A DNA stretch of 64,000 nucleotides from Warburgia ugandensis (GCA_035236585.1 CP141132.1:63027880-63091879); one strand, 5' to 3'; positions 10,317 to 25,800 are shown, counted from the stretch's first letter. The notes: a model not told the origin generated them from the letters alone. Translations and numbers: made by a program.

Positions 10317-13300
10317 TATACTGTGGAGGTCAAGAAAGGCTATAGTAAATAGGGTATCTCCATAACATAAGATTAGTATCGCCACATGGAATATAGGGAC
10401 ACTGACAGGTAAGAGTTTGGAGTTAGCAGACACGATGAAATGTAGGAGAGTCAACATCGCTTGTATCTAAGAAACCAAGTGGAAAGGGGCTAAAGCTAGA
10501 TAAATAGATGGGTATAAATTATGATACGTAGGAAAGGAAAATAACAGAAATGGCATAGGAATAATAGTGGATAAGGAATTAAAGGATAAAGTTGTGGATG
10601 TTAAAAGAATTAGTGATAGAATTATAATAATAAAACTTGTTCTAGGAGAGCAGATTATTAATGTTATAAGTGCATATGCACCACAAGTAGGGTTACAAGA
10701 TATAATCAAGAGACAGTTTTGGGAAGATATGGAGGTAGTCATACAAGAAATTCCCAACACTGAGGGGATATTTATAGGAATAGACTTAAATGACCATGTA
10801 GGAAAAATTAAGGAAGGATATGATAGAATCACGGAGGGTATGGTATAGGTAAACGAAATGAGATGGGGGAGAATATCCTTGATTTTGCTTTGTCATATAA
10901 CCTGTCCATTGCAAACACACTCTTTAAAAAGAGCGATGAACACTTAATAACCTTTAAAAGTGGACTTCATAAAAGCCAAATAGACTTTTTTCTACTTAAG
11001 AATAATGAACGATCTATATGTAAGGATTGTAAGGTGATACCCAGTAAAAGTTTAACCTTACAACATAGGTTAATGGTTATGGATATCCATATCAAAAGAT
11101 GGAGAAAAAGAACTGAACCTAATACACATCCAAAAACTAAGTGGTGGAACTTAAAAAGAGAGAAAATAACCTCATTCAAAAATAAGTTGATGGTAGAAGG
11201 AAATTGGAACTATGAAATAGAAGTAAATACCACGTGGAATGATATGGTTGAGTCTATTAAGAAAGTAGCAAAAGATGTCTTAGGAGTATTTAAAGGTAAA
11301 AGGCTATTAGTAAAGGAAACATGGTGGTGGAATGAAACAGTGCAAAAAGTTATTAAAGAAAAACTAATGCGTTTTAAAGCATTGCAGAAGATTAGAAATA
11401 ATGAAAACTATGAACAATATAAGAATGCTAAAAAGGTTGCTAAGAGAATAGTGAGGCTAAACTTAAAGCATATGATGAGCTCTACAATAGATTAGGAACA
11501 AGAGAAGGTGAGAAAGATGTGTTTAAACTTGCAAAAGTAAGAGAACAGAAGGGTAAGGACTTATATCATGTTAGGTGTATTAGAAGCGATGATCAAAAGG
11601 TATTAGTCAAAGATGATGAGATCAAACAAAGGTGGGAAACATACTTTCAAAAATTGTTAAATGACAATGGCTCTGAGAATATAGGGATTGAAAATATTAT
11701 AAATCTAAATAAAATTGGATATTATAGATATGAACGTAGGATTAGAAAACCTGAAGTAAAAGAGGCCTTGAAAAAGATGAAATCAGGAAAGGCAGGAAAG
11801 GCCATGGGGCCTGATGGTATACCAATAGAGGTTTGGAAGCATATGGGAGATATTGGGATAGTTTCGTTGACCAGGTTGTTTAACAAGATTATAAAATTAA
11901 AGAAAATGCCTGATGAGTGGTGGAAAAGCTCTATTGTACCAATCTATAAACATAAAGGAGACATACAGAGCTGCACTAATTATCGATGGATCAAACTTAT
12001 GAACCACATTATGAAACTTTTTGAAAGAGTGATTGAGAAGAGGCTATGATATAAAACAAGTGTATCGGAGAATCAGTTTGGTTTCATGCCTGGGAGGTCT
12101 ACCATGGAAGCTATTTTCTTACTAAGACAATTATTAGAGAAATATAGGGAGACGAGGGAAGATCTCCACATGGCCTTTATCGACTTAGAGAAAGCTTATG
12201 ATAGAGTCCCTAGAGAGTTTATATGTAGGGTGTTGGGTGGTAAAGGGGTTTCTCAAGGATATATAGACATAATTAAAGATGTGTATGAGGGAGCGGTAAC
12301 AAATGTTAAGACCATTAGTGGCATGTCTGGTGATTTTTCTGTCATTATAAGATTGCACCAAGGATTGGCATTGAGTCCATACCTTTTCACATTGGTTATG
12401 GTTGAGTTAACAAAACATCTACACGAGGAGATTCCTTGGTGCATGCTATTTGTAGATGACATAGTCTTACTTGATGAGACAAGGGAGGGTGTAAACATAA
12501 AGCCCGAGCTATGGAGAGAAGCATTAGAATCTGAAGGATTTAAAATTAGCCGAACTAAGACAGAATATGTGGAATGTAATTTTAGCAAGGAGAGGAGTAG
12601 AACACCAGTCAAGATTGATAACCAAGAAGTCCCCGTTAAAGACCACTTTTGGTACTTAGGATCAATGATTCATAAGAGTGGAGAGATTGAGAGGGAGGTT
12701 ACCTAGAGAATCCAAGCAGGTTGGAACAAAAGGAGATGTGCATCTGGAGTTTTGTGTGATCAAGAGGTGCCACTCAAATTAAAAGGAAAATTCTATAGGA
12801 TGGCCATAAGGCCGGCCATGTTCTATGGATCAGAGTGTTGGGCAGTTAAGGAACATCAAACTCATAAATGAGCATCGTATAAATGAAGATGTTGAGATGG
12901 ATGAGTGCTAAGACAAGAAAGGATAGAATTAGAAATGAAAATATTCGAGGAAATTTAGGGATAACACCAATAGGTAACAAGATGAGGGAGACTAGACTTA
13001 GATGGTTTGGACATGTTCAAAGGAGACCAACAATGGCACCGGTTAGAAGAAGTGAGGCAATACAAGTAGAAGGTTCTAAAAGGGCAAGGGAAAGGCCCAA
13101 AAGAACGTGGATAGAAGTAGTGAGGAAAGATTTAAAAATGTTGGGAATAAATGAAGCCATTGTATTTAATAGAGTAGAATGGAGGAATAAGATTCATGTG
13201 GCTGACCCCTAATTGGGATAAGGTCTTGATGATGATGATGATGATGTATGTATATTGTACACCACTAAAAAAAATGTATGCTGTGTGTGTGCGGCCACGC

Positions 13301-13826
13301 GCATGTATGCTTGCGTGTAAATGAACTAGTATTTTATACTTTTAATATTACAAATGTGCTAGCATAACAGAATTTTCAGATCTCGTGTTTCACTGCTCAT
13401 GCACAGTTGTAAGTTGAAACTGATACTAATCTGTGTCTAGTGCTTTATGAATGTTGGATGGCAATGATGACTCCAACTTGTGCTACTTATCCCTTATAAG
13501 ATAGCTCTTCCAGGTCATGATTGAGTTGAGTGATGGTTATGATGATTGTTTGGTAGTAGCATTTTGGTTTCTTAACAATATATGGAGTGACTAGAAATTT
13601 GTACTCTTCTCCATTCAAAAAGAATTATTTGTCCTTTGCAAAAACTTCTAATGTCTTATATGATTTACATACTTTTGCCATCACTATCACAATCTGAAAA
13701 TTTCTGATAGTTTATAGTATTTTCGATTGGTTTTATGAACCATTACAACCTGTGCTATTCAGCCTATTCCCCACCTTTTATTTGCTGTTAAATTCACATG
13801 TTGCTCTTGTTATATATAAATTGCAG

Positions 13827-16800
13827 TGTGAAAAAAGGTGGTCCTAATCCAGTATCAAATACCATATTGGCTGCTGTGCTAGAGAAAGCTAAGGAACTTG
13901 ATGTACCCAAGGAAATTTTGGAGCGCAACATCAAAAGAGCTTCTGAAAAGGATCAAGAAGCTTACATTGAGAAGTTCTATGAAGTATGTAGCATCTAAGA
14001 GATCCATTATGAGTATAATCTGCTATTATATTCTTCAAACTGTGCTCTTGATAACTTTCTTGTGATCTTAACCCAACTTTAAACTTATTTAACAGGTATA
14101 TGGCTTTGGTGGAGTCGGTATGATAGTTGAGGTATTAACTGATAAAATAAACAGATCAGTAGCAGCTGTTAGAGAAGTGGTGAAAGACTGTGGTGGGAAG
14201 ATGGCAGATCCAGGATCAATTCTGTTCAAGTTTAGGCGTGCCCGGGTGGTAAATATAAAGGTCTCAGATGCTGACAAAGATCAGCTTCTTGCTGTTGCAT
14301 TAGATGCTGGTGCTGAAGATGTTATTGAACCTCCAGTTTATGAGGATGAAGTGGAAGTGGATCAGTCAGAAAGGTAAATTTTATTGCTGAAGTAATCTAT
14401 CTTGGTATTTATTGCTGAATTAAAGGTGTCTTCGCATTTACTTGGTAGTGGTGCATTTCTTCTTTTTCTCATGGAAAAGGCATACAGGTACAGTTATAGT
14501 AAATCTATATTCTAATAAAGTATTGCAGTTACCTTTAAAGTGAATTGAGAAATACCTGATAACAATTTTCAAAAGAAAAACCATTCTCTACCGCTAATAA
14601 GATACTTCAAACTCATAATATATATAGTACTAAGTCCTGTCACATTCTGATATTGTGCTAAATTCAATGTCATCACTACAATGACTTCCCAAAACCATAG
14701 TTCAATTGAGATTTAAATGTACATTACAATAATCTGAAAGAAAACATCTTCTGGAAATTTACATGAGGTTACCAATGGAATTAAATGGGTCCAGAATAAG
14801 TGCATAGGTGAAATAAATAAAGAAAAGTGTCCTAGATTCAATTTGAATTGGAACTGGCTTACCTAGAACACAAGCTGTGTCCTTGTCATATTTCCATCTC
14901 TCTTTTTGCTTCTATAGAGCCTGTTACCAATATGGAACAGGATTAATAGGTGGCATTCTGCTTCATATGTGAATTGTGAGGGGCGGACTATGCTTAGGTG
15001 TTGAGCTTGCTATATCAAAATGATGAGAAACTTCTGTTTTTTTATGAGAAGAGCAACGTGTTCTTTATTCACTCCAGTTATCAGAGGTTGCTGCTAGGTA
15101 ACTGTGGGAGAATGAGGACAGCATAAAGTGGGAAAAGAGCTATTTTATGCCTTGAAACACCAAATAACTCAACTTTTTTGTTTGAAAGGAAAGCATAAGA
15201 AAATCTTTTCTATCAAATTCCATGAAGAACTGACAATTTAAATTCAGTTGTTCTAGTTTCAGAAGCCACCTAGAGAGAATATTGTCATGGTGGCATAAAA
15301 TCTTCTGAGTCACTATATCAAACTAGGAAAAACAAAAGAATGCTAGAGGTGGCTATTTCTGGTGGCTGTCTGATAATAGTTCCGCCAGTAATCCCATTTT
15401 AATTATTTACAAGATTGACACTATTAATGGAACCTTTTGTGGTGAAAGAGTAAAATATGATGTGATAAATACTGACAACCTATCCATAAAAAGCTAGTGC
15501 AGAAGTAGCTTGATGATGCAAGTAATCTACCAACAAACCATTGAAATATTTTTTTTTTTTTGAGAACTGAAAAATCAGGCAAAAATCCAATAGACTTTCA
15601 TAAACAATTCGAGAAAGAGATAAAAAAGAAAATATATTCGATCAAACCTTTTTAAATCCATTGGAATAATTCATAACTATTCATTCTTCTCTTGGAAAGT
15701 ACACCAAAGCTTCCTACAGAGGCAAAAATACTTCAAAACCCTAGTTTAGTGCTAATGATTGACATAGGATCAGTTTCAGTGTTTTGGGTAATCCTGTTAA
15801 CCCTTAATCTCTATCTTGGTCTATCCCCAAAAAACAAAATCAAAGTACAAGAGATGTTGCTATCTTAAGGACATCATATATCTTTCTATGAGACTGCCAC
15901 CCAAAGCTTAAATTTGTCCAAAAATTAAATAAGAATCATCAAATGCTAACTTAGAGAGATTCACCCTACCAATTACTGTAATGACAGACCTCTAGGGGAC
16001 CCACTGTTGATGTTAAAATGGTATTTCAGGTGCCTTGTCCATCTTCTTTTCTCAAATATTTTTTTACTCAATTTTAGGCCTGTTTTTGAGCTTATATTGC
16101 ATTCTTGAAATCAGTTTCTTCTCTTTGTTGGAATGCAAGTTTCTCAGACATGGTTAAACTAGTACTGGGTACTCTGCCATTTTCAGTTTTGTACATTTTA
16201 CTTTCCTCTCAATAGAACTTCATTTTACATGTTAAAAGATTAGAAAAATATTGTATGCTGTGAATTTGGGTTGAATATGACCCTCCTAAGTAAATTCATA
16301 TCTGCATATTTGTTCTGAGTATGGTATGTTCTGTAGGATTGGTGCTCCAGAACTCCATGTGATACTTTATTCTAAGAATTATCTTTATAATGCTCATTTG
16401 ATGGGATAGAAAGTAGGAATGTTTGCTTTAACAAATGCTTGTGAGTGGTAAACCTACCTAGCTCACTATTCACGTAGGACTAGAATAAGGTATCTGTGTT
16501 AAATATGAGCATGTTCAGACACTACCATGGGAATTTGTGGGTCAATTGACCAAGTGAAATGGCCCATATGTTCCTAGCATTGTCAGTGTATCACAAAATT
16601 CTGAAGATGATTCACAAGATAAGGGGGCACAAGGTGATTCGGCACTTGACGATAAACAGTACAAAGATTTTCAGAATTTTCTCTCACTCACAATTGGTGA
16701 GTAGAGAGGAGGAAACATATGATATTTATAGCTGTGAATATAGGAGATCTCAAAGGATTGTTCAAATTAAAAAATGATAGCAGTGAAAGAATTAGAAAGA

Positions 16801-19800
16801 ATTACAGCAAATGAATATGAACCTTGCGTCAGGTGCCAACTGGCAAGGGTGAAGCTGAAGATGATTTTGTTATTTCTTTTCTGCTTGCAAATGAATATGC
16901 ATTTGTATATTAGTTTGTAAGGAAGAAATGAAAATCATCTTTAGCTTTTTAAAAATAAAAGGAGTGAGGCAATACAAGTAGACGGTTCTAAAAGGGCAAG
17001 GGGAAGGCCCAAAAGAACGTGGATAGAAGTGGTGAGGAAAGATTTAAAAACTTTGGGATTAAATGAAGCCATGGTACTTAATAGAGTGGAATGGAGGAAT
17101 AAGATTCATGTGGCCGACCCCTAATTGGGATAATGTCTTGACAACGATGATGATGATGCTCTGTTAGAGACATTTGTGTCAATCTACTCATATGAGCTAG
17201 CTTGATTGTCTTAAAATGACAAGGACTATTGTTTTATTTTGAGTTTGTCAAATTGTCTCCGTCAAATCAGCTGGTGATACATTAGTACTTTCCCTCAAAT
17301 TGGGTCAGGGGGCCACTTGAAGTCCTAGTTTGTAATGTAGATCATGAAATTTGAGGTGAAGAACTGCATTAATAAAAATCTCAGCTAGTTGTTGATCGGA
17401 AGAAATAAACTCCATACCCAAGGATCCAAGATCAACTTTCTCATGTACAAACTGGTAATGGATGGCAACATGCTTAGTGTTCCTATGAAAAAATGAATTA
17501 ACTATCATAGATATCTTACTAAGAGAAGGGGAGCCTTGGTGCAATGGTAAAGTTGTCGTCATGTGACCTTAAGGTCATGGGTTCGAGGCGTGGAAACCAC
17601 CTCTTGCAGAAATGCAAGGTAAGGCTGCTTACTATAGGTCCTTTATGGTTTGCCCCTTCCCTGAACCCTGCATATGTTGGAGCTTTATTCATCGGTGATG
17701 TAGAATAGCATGCAAAATGGTTTGATTTATATGCTGAGATTAGATCAGAATCAATTTAAATAAAAAATATAAATTAAACTATCACTAGCACTTTTGACAT
17801 GTAGAAAAACAGCCTTAATAAGCATTAATAACCTACAATGAAGTACATGATCTTTAGATCATCCTAGATCTCTACTGATAAGGTAAGATTGGAGCTTCAA
17901 TCCGGATCATCTCTTTGATTGATGAATGGTCATGATTAATCTTTGGATCTAGGGTTTCTAGGAATTTAATGCAGGATAACAATTAAAAATTATTATAGAC
18001 ACAGCCATGTAACCACACGCAGCACAAAAATCATTCAGAAAAAGATAAAGTAGAAAAAAATAATACTGAATGACAGATTAGGTTGAAAAGATATTACTTC
18101 GACCTCGTATCGAACACGACTTCACATGCATGGGAAGGAAACAAGAACAAGGAATCTACCAAGTTTAATGAAATCTCTATTCATTATTCGTCAAAAACTC
18201 CTTACAAAAAAGAGAAAAGAATTCTAAGTAGGGGACATCCAACCCTAATCTAGTGCTTATTGGTAACAAGATCACTTACTCATTACTCACATTGGAGATG
18301 GCACACTATTGGTAACTTTTCCTTTAAAGAGAGATTAGTTGTACTTGACATACAACAAAATCTCTTATTAATTGCTTAAGTAACATTTAATTATCCTTGC
18401 GGTTTTGAATTTGATACATTTAGATTTTGAACAAAGCATATAAGGATAGGGGATTTTGGTGTCAAAGAGTAGAAGAGTTGGACTTTATGCATTGAATGAT
18501 GTGGAAAAATAAAATTGCTGGTCACTAGGAGAGTGCATGCTGCAGCATGAGACGTTTGGCACACATTGCTGGGTCATCCGTATTAGCAGCTGGTTTATTT
18601 TTTGAAAAGAATGGCTTTTTTTTTCAGTTACTAATATTTTTTCGGAGACTTGTGATAGTTGTCAAGTGAGTAAGAGTTCGAAGTTAGCATTTTCTCGATT
18701 AGAACATCTTTTTGATCTTTTATGAAAGTTCATTGTGCGTTCTTAGGGAAAACACCTAGTATGTCTAGTAAAAAAGGGCAGCCCCGAGCACGAAGTCCCT
18801 GCATATGTGGGATCTGGGGAAGGGGCAAACCACAAAGGGTCTATAGTATGCTGCCTTCCTTGCCTTTTTGCAAGAGGCTGTTTTGATGCCTCTAACTGTG
18901 ACCTCTAGATCACACGATGACAACTCAACCGTTGTGCCACGGCTCCCCTTCTACCTAGTATGTCTGTTCATGGGTTTAGATGTTCTGCACTATTTATTGG
19001 TGATTATTCATTATATAGTTACATTTTTCTGCTCGGAAAGAAATATGATTTTATGATGATTTGTTACATTTCATAAATATTTTGAGAAGCAACTTAATCA
19101 AAAACTTGAATTTTTTTCAAATGGAAGAAGGGGGTGAGTTCATACAAAATGAACTTTGAATACCTTCGTGAAAATGGTATTGAGCATAAATTATCTTGTG
19201 TGGGGCACCTAAGCCAAATGGTTTGGTAGAACGAAAGCATCTGCATATTATTGTATCTTTTTTTTAATGTTGTTTAAAGCTAGAGTTCCTAATGGATGTC
19301 TCGTCATGATGGTGCTTGTTTAAGTGAGGAGACGACTTCCTACCCTCAAGATGTAGCAAGACTTTTACTTGGTGAATCTCCTTCATCTATCCTGTCTGAA
19401 GAACAACTATTATTTAAGTCCCCCACTCCTTTTTGTTCTTCTCTGCTCACTACCCCCGCATTAACTTTTACATTGCCAAATTCCAATTTATCACCATCTG
19501 ATACTCCTAATGGCAGGCCCTTATATAACAGCGATTGGGAACCCACCAGCACATATGGAACCCGCCTTATCAATGCATGCGATGCAAACTCAGTATGCTT
19601 TGTGTGGGATGCATCTTAGAAATTCCTCAAGAGCCCAAAATAGCCAAATATGTGCTTAAATATCTTGGCTGGGCCTTTGCCATGGAATATAAAATGGGTG
19701 CTCATCTTTCTCAACAAATATGGGATCTCACTCTTAGATTACCCTGGATGAAAGTTATTGGTTGCTATAGAATCTATAAAACCAAGCTTCTTGCCAATGG

Positions 19801-22800
19801 ACAGCTAGAATGAGTTAAGGCCCAGCTAGTTGCCAAGACTTATGGGCATCAGGCAGGATTCGATTTTTTTGCAGCCTTTAGTCCTGATACCAAACTGGGC
19901 AGCATTCGTACCATCCTGGTAATTGTCACACTTAAATGGTGAGCCATATGTCAGTTGGACATTAAAAATGCTTTCCTTCATGGACTTCTTACGCAACCTG
20001 TCTACATGGAACCACCACAAGTATATGTGGATACTAGTAAGATCATGTTTGTAAACTGAAAAAAGCATTGTGTGGACTTAAACAAGCTGCAAGGGCTTGA
20101 TTATTTCAGTACCTTTCTAATGGCCTATGGGTTTTTTATAGCATGATGGATACCTCGTTGTTAATCTACGAATCTCCTTTTCTATTGAGCTCCTGAGGGT
20201 TCTTGTTCTCCTCCCATCTGTTGATGACATAATTTTCGCAGGAGATAATAAAGTTCTATTGGACTCATTTATACAATTACTGAGCAGAGAGGTTTCCATG
20301 AAAGACCTTTGGCCTTTTACATTTTTTTTGTCTGGGTATAGAAGTTCATATGTATCCAGCAGGATTACATCTTACTCAAAAAAAATGTGTTTGGTCTATT
20401 ATGGCTCACACAGATAGAAAATTGCAACATATCTTGGCTCCCTTGCTAGTCAGATACAGAGGTTCTCATCTGGATGATCCCATTTTCTGATCCAACACAT
20501 TATGTGAGTATTGTTGGTGGTCTTGACCTTGACAAGACCAGACCTCTCCTTGGCCGTTGATACTGTCTTAGGGCATATGCATGCTCCTACTGATGATCAT
20601 TATCTGACCATCAAAAAAATTCTTAGGTTTGTCAGCGGCAGCTTGGCACATGGTATGCACTCTTGCTAACAGGTCACTTGATTTGTATGAATTTCTCAGA
20701 TACTGATTGGGCTGGTTGTCCCATTACTTGTTGCAATACTATTGGTTGTTGTATTTTTGGGTGCTAACTGAACACCATGGAGTGCTAACTGATTGGGCTG
20801 GTTGTCCCCATGGTCTCAATCTACCATGGAAGTAAAATATTTTTCCATGGCTTCTACTGCAGGAAAAGTTATATTGTTATTGGTCTTATCACTATATCTT
20901 GTCATTGATCTCTCTAGACCTGGGGTGCTTTTCTGTGATAATCTGAGTGCTCTTCTTATTACTGTAAATCCAGTATTTCATAGTCACACGAGACACATTT
21001 CTATTGATTATCATTTTGTCTGAGGGAAGCTGATTTTTGGATTGTTGGCCGCCAAGTTTGTCTCTACTGATCAGCAAGTTGGTTATATTTTCACTATGGC
21101 TCTTCCTAGACTTAAAGTTTCATGATTTGAAGAACAAACTGGGCATTTAAGTGGCCCAGTGTCAGTTTGAGGGGGTGCGTTAGCATACCACAATATTCAC
21201 AAGATAATTCACAAAATGAAGTGGCACAAGGTGAGTCTGTGCTTGATGATAAAAATTATCATCTATGCAATCACGCCAGCAGTCATGAGGAGATTGAGAG
21301 ACAATCTTTTCATAACAGCAAATACCACAATTGAGTTGTTGTAACTTTCATTTTTCTGTTCATTGTTATCTAAAAGATCTACATGATCTTATGTAATCTT
21401 GTAATCTCATTTATTTATAGATCATACAACACTACCTCTAAACTCCTCAACCATGGGTTAGAATTCTGCAATAGTGGTCCAGAAGTTTACAAATAAGAAG
21501 TCAGACTTTTGCACTAGAGGCCCAGGTCATCACGTTTCTTTTAATTAGAATTAGCCAATCCTTAAATGTGACCACTATTTTTAGATTTCCTATTTTAAAA
21601 GTGGCTGAAGTAGCTGCAATTGAAAAATGCCTTTCTGCTTCTGATGTCTTTGTTCTTCTTTCACGTTTCCCTGTCATCTTCTAGATTAATAGCAGAAGAA
21701 CGTTGTTGGAGAAGCAGTGTTCATGTTTGAACAATCCTTCTCTTCACATGCAATACTCTACTGTACATGAATACCTTTACCATACTGACTACAGTTTCAT
21801 ATGTAAATTATATCACTACTATAAATATTATTACAGGTGTAAAGGCTCACTTCTTTTCTTCACAACTTTCTGGAAATGACTCAATTTTCGTTCACAGCCT
21901 TGACACCATGAAAAGCCATTTAAAGGAGTCAAAACTAAGGTTTTTAGTTTCAACTTGGAATCTTGCTCTTCCTTGCTATGCCTGCAGTCTGTACTCTACA
22001 TCCTCATTTGAAGCCCACTGGCCATTGTTCAGATGTTTGAATTTCATTGTTCCTTGCAAATGTGCCATCACCGTCTGCATCCCCATCTTTTGTGGACCAT
22101 CATACTGTCAGACATAGAAGGTGTTCTTGGTGTTGCCTCAGTCTCATTGATTTCAAGTCATACTAATTTGGAACCTAGCACTGTAGCAGCCTCGCCCATG
22201 GGCACCTTTGTACTTGTCAGAGTCCCTCTTATTCTTGAATCTTGAGTATTCGATAATTGATGTTTGCTTCTCCCCCTTGATGTCCTAGCTGCACAGCCCA
22301 GCGTTGCAGCAGCCATCTGCTGTCACAAAACTTTGGTATCTAAAAATGGCACAGTACTCCTTTGGTATGTGCAGTGGATATTCAGTATATTTGCTTCAAC
22401 CTGTAAAATCCCCTTTATGATCTCTGAAGACAAATAAAAGTCAAAATAACCTTTGTCTAGGATGCTCAAATCTGTAATCTCAATGGGACCAGAGTAGGTC
22501 AACAGCATAGCCTCTGTAATTCCTGAAAATTCTGACAATCCTGGCTTCCAAGAAGCAGTCTTTGAAATTCAGTTTGATAGAGATTGTGGAGGTCTCTTAA
22601 ATTCCTTTCTTCAAAGATCTGGTTGTCAAAGAAACATTTTGATACAGTGGCTCTTGAAACTTTAAACTGTCAAAGATGTGCTCACCACCAGATATGCCAC
22701 CATCAAGTACTTCTGAATTAACATGGCCAGTATTTGGCAACTGGAGTATGTTTGATCTGTGAGCTTGTTATGAAAGATGGATCCATCAGTTTGCCTTGTT

Positions 22801-25800
22801 GTATCTTTATTACTTCCCACGAAGTATGTTGAACGCTTACCGTCTAAAACAGCTTTTGATGACTCATACTTGAAAAAGAACTTGACCAACCAAGTGATTT
22901 GAAAGGAGCCAGTTTAACTGGTGAGCTTTTAACTGTCTCGCAGCAGTCAGTAGGAGCTTTTATTAACTTGGTTGGGCCGAACCTGAGCGAACCCAGTTCA
23001 GTCAATGATTGACATGAAAAACTTCTAAACAGTGACTAATGGCGTCCCATGTTTGTCTTTGCTAAGACATTGATCTTCTTTCAGTTTCTAGCGTTGGTGG
23101 CCTGGGAAGTAGTTATTCTGAACCAGTCATAATTTAAACCAGTATGCATCATGATACATGTGTTAAACGAATGATGACCTGATTTGTCATGTATTATCAT
23201 TTGGCTGGCATCTGAGAGCATCACTAAATTTTCGGTTCATGCACTAATGCTTCATGTTCTGTTAGCATCGTTTTGTCTTTCCAGTTGATGACCTCTTACA
23301 TTACCTCATTCTTTAGCAGCTATTACAAGATTGTAAGTTCAGCAGATAATTATTCCACCATACCGTCCAAGCTGCGAGAAGAAGGGATAGCTTTTGAACC
23401 AGACAATGGATTTGAGCTACTTCCCTTGACCACTATTGAGGTATACTACTAGTCTTCTATACCCTGTGCTACCATGATTCCATCTCTGTTTCTTCTGCAA
23501 AGGGAACTCCTTTCTTTGACACTGAATATAGTCATATTTATTGGTAACCTTTTCCGCAATGGGGAGTTTATCGTTAGAAGTTGTGTGAGTGCTGGGATGA
23601 GAATAATTAGAAAAGGCAATTGATATACGGTATACAAGGTAACTAGCTTGTTGGTGAGTGTTCCTAAGCATCTAATCTATAGTCATTTGTCAGCTTTTAG
23701 TTCCAGAACTATTTCTCTGGTCTCTCAAGACATTTGGTTAAATCGTTGATCCCAAAGCATAGTGTAGACTGAGCAGGTCTTTCTATCTAATTGTTCCTAA
23801 CTCCTGGTAATTGTACTGTGCATTGTTCCATGATTCTATCACTGACCAAAGAAATATCTTACATCACCATCATCATGACCTTATCCCGATTAGGAGTTGG
23901 TCACATGAATCTTGTTCATGTATTCCCCTCTATTAAGTGTCATGGCTTTATTTAGTCTCAAAGTTTTTAAATCTTTTCTCACCACTTGTACCCAATGCAT
24001 TCCCCTTGTCTTTTTAGAACCTTTGACTTAGATTGGCTCGCTCCTTCTAACTGGTGCCTGCATCTTGTTATGTATTGGTGCTACTCCTAAGTTTCCTTTA
24101 TTGTTTTCATTTCTAATTTTATCATTTCTTGTCTTGCCACTCATCCATCTCAACATGCGCATTTCGGCGACACTTATCCTATGTACATGTTTTTCCTTAA
24201 CTACCCAATGCTCTGAGCCATAGTGCATGATTGGCCTTACAGCCATCTTATAGAAATTTTCTTTTAGTTTGAGTGAAACCCTCTGATCACACAAAACTCT
24301 AGAGGAGCATCTCCATTTGTTCTAACCTGCTTGGATTCTCTGGGTAACTTCTCTCTCAATCTCTCCACTGCCATGAATTATCGATCCAAGTATCGGAAGT
24401 GTTCTTTTAGGGGGATTTCTTGGTTAGCAATCTTTACTGGTGTTCCAGTCCCGCTCCTCTCCTTGCTAAAATTGCATTCCATATACTCTATCTTAGTTCG
24501 ACTAATATGAAATCATCTAGATTCTAATGCATCTCTCCGTAACTCTAGCTTTGTGTTTACGTCCTTCCTTTTCTCATAAATCAAAACTATATCACCTGCA
24601 AATAACGTGCATCATGGAATCTTCTCTTGTAGATGTTTTGTTAACTCATCTATAACCAATATGAAAAGGTCTGGACTCTATGCCTATCTTTGGCGCAATA
24701 GTATACATATAGTTATAGGAAAATCACCAGTCTCTTTGCTACTAGTCCTAACATTTGTTACCAGTTCCTCGTACATATCTTACAGATTTTAGAAATAGCT
24801 AACATTGCTATACCAGTGTGCCTTTAAGCCTTGACTGGGTCAAATTTGGCTAACATAATTAGGAGCTTGTATTGTAATGACCCAAGTTGGCCATTGATAC
24901 TCAAGTAGACATTTTTGGGAGTCTTAACATTTGACATACGGATGCATCTAGACATGTTTTTCAAGGATTACATGAATTGCTCTTAGTTTTGTGTTGCATT
25001 ATTGGTTCTGTTGTTTCCTTTTGTTTTTCCTTTGAAGGCATGTCACAGCTGAGGATGCTGAAGCCTTATGCTTCAGGGTTTAAGTGGTCAAATCATTGAC
25101 TATTGAGAACAGGCAGTCGATAGTTTCTTACTTGGACAATCAGGTTATGCTGTCTACTCTTGAAGAAATTGCTCCGATTTGTTCCTTTTCCCCCCTAGTT
25201 TTTTAGTCTCTCTCGATAAGAATAAAAAATTTCTCATTAAGTAATTTCTACTGGTCATTAAAAAATAAGTAGAAATCATAAGATATCAGTTTTGTTAACC
25301 CAAACTTTGTATCTATTGATTTTCCTATGCAACAGTTTATTTTCTTCTTGTTCATGCATATATCATATCATTAATTCCCAAATTTTTTGCTTTTACTTAT
25401 GGCCTTGGAAATATCTATTTTACCAGCAGTTATGATTTCTTTTATAATCTAAAAGGGCAGCCCCGGTGCACGAAGCTCCCGCATATGTGGGGTCCAGGAA
25501 AGGGGAGGACCACAAGGGTCAATTGTATTGCCTTTGTGTCTGTATTTTATAATCTATTGCCCCTTATAAAAGAGAAAGCATGCTGGTTGAAAACCAGGCA
25601 CCTCATTGACCCACCTGTCTACTGCTGCTTGCTTGTATGATGAAATTATAAGTTTATTCTGGATGAGAGTTGAAATTACAGTTCTACACCTTTTAGTTGT
25701 GTCTGTATTTGTAGCTGCTTTAGACAAACATATAATAGTATTTTGTACCATTTTATTTATATCAGTATACTAGATTACTGTTATATCCTTAGCTAACCAA

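Larger units (their letters stand above)
9788..13246 (+). mobile_element. RTE-type LINE, nearly full length, broken
   Basis: This is a plant RTE non-LTR retrotransposon. Its single ORF would encode an APE-type endonuclease, a reverse transcriptase and a short C-terminal region. The endonuclease is seen from about 10381 (TWNIGTLTGKS-like motif, then ISAYAPQVG and IDLNDHVG). The RT runs from about 11740, with MGPDGIP, FIDLEKAYDRVPRE (12176-12217), the F-V-D-D active-site box near 12450 and a YLGS motif near 12651. The C-terminal part reads to about 13212 (RLRWFGHVQRRP, then ADP). The 3' end is the family's (GAT)n tail at 13227-13246 after CCTAATTGGGATAAGG. Stops and frame changes split the ORF into at least five open pieces (10567-10848, 10863-11495, 11519-12049, 12086-12706, 12883-13212), so it is dead. 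Two kinds of tandem repeats form its 5' region. No target duplication was found. Confidence 0.9.
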
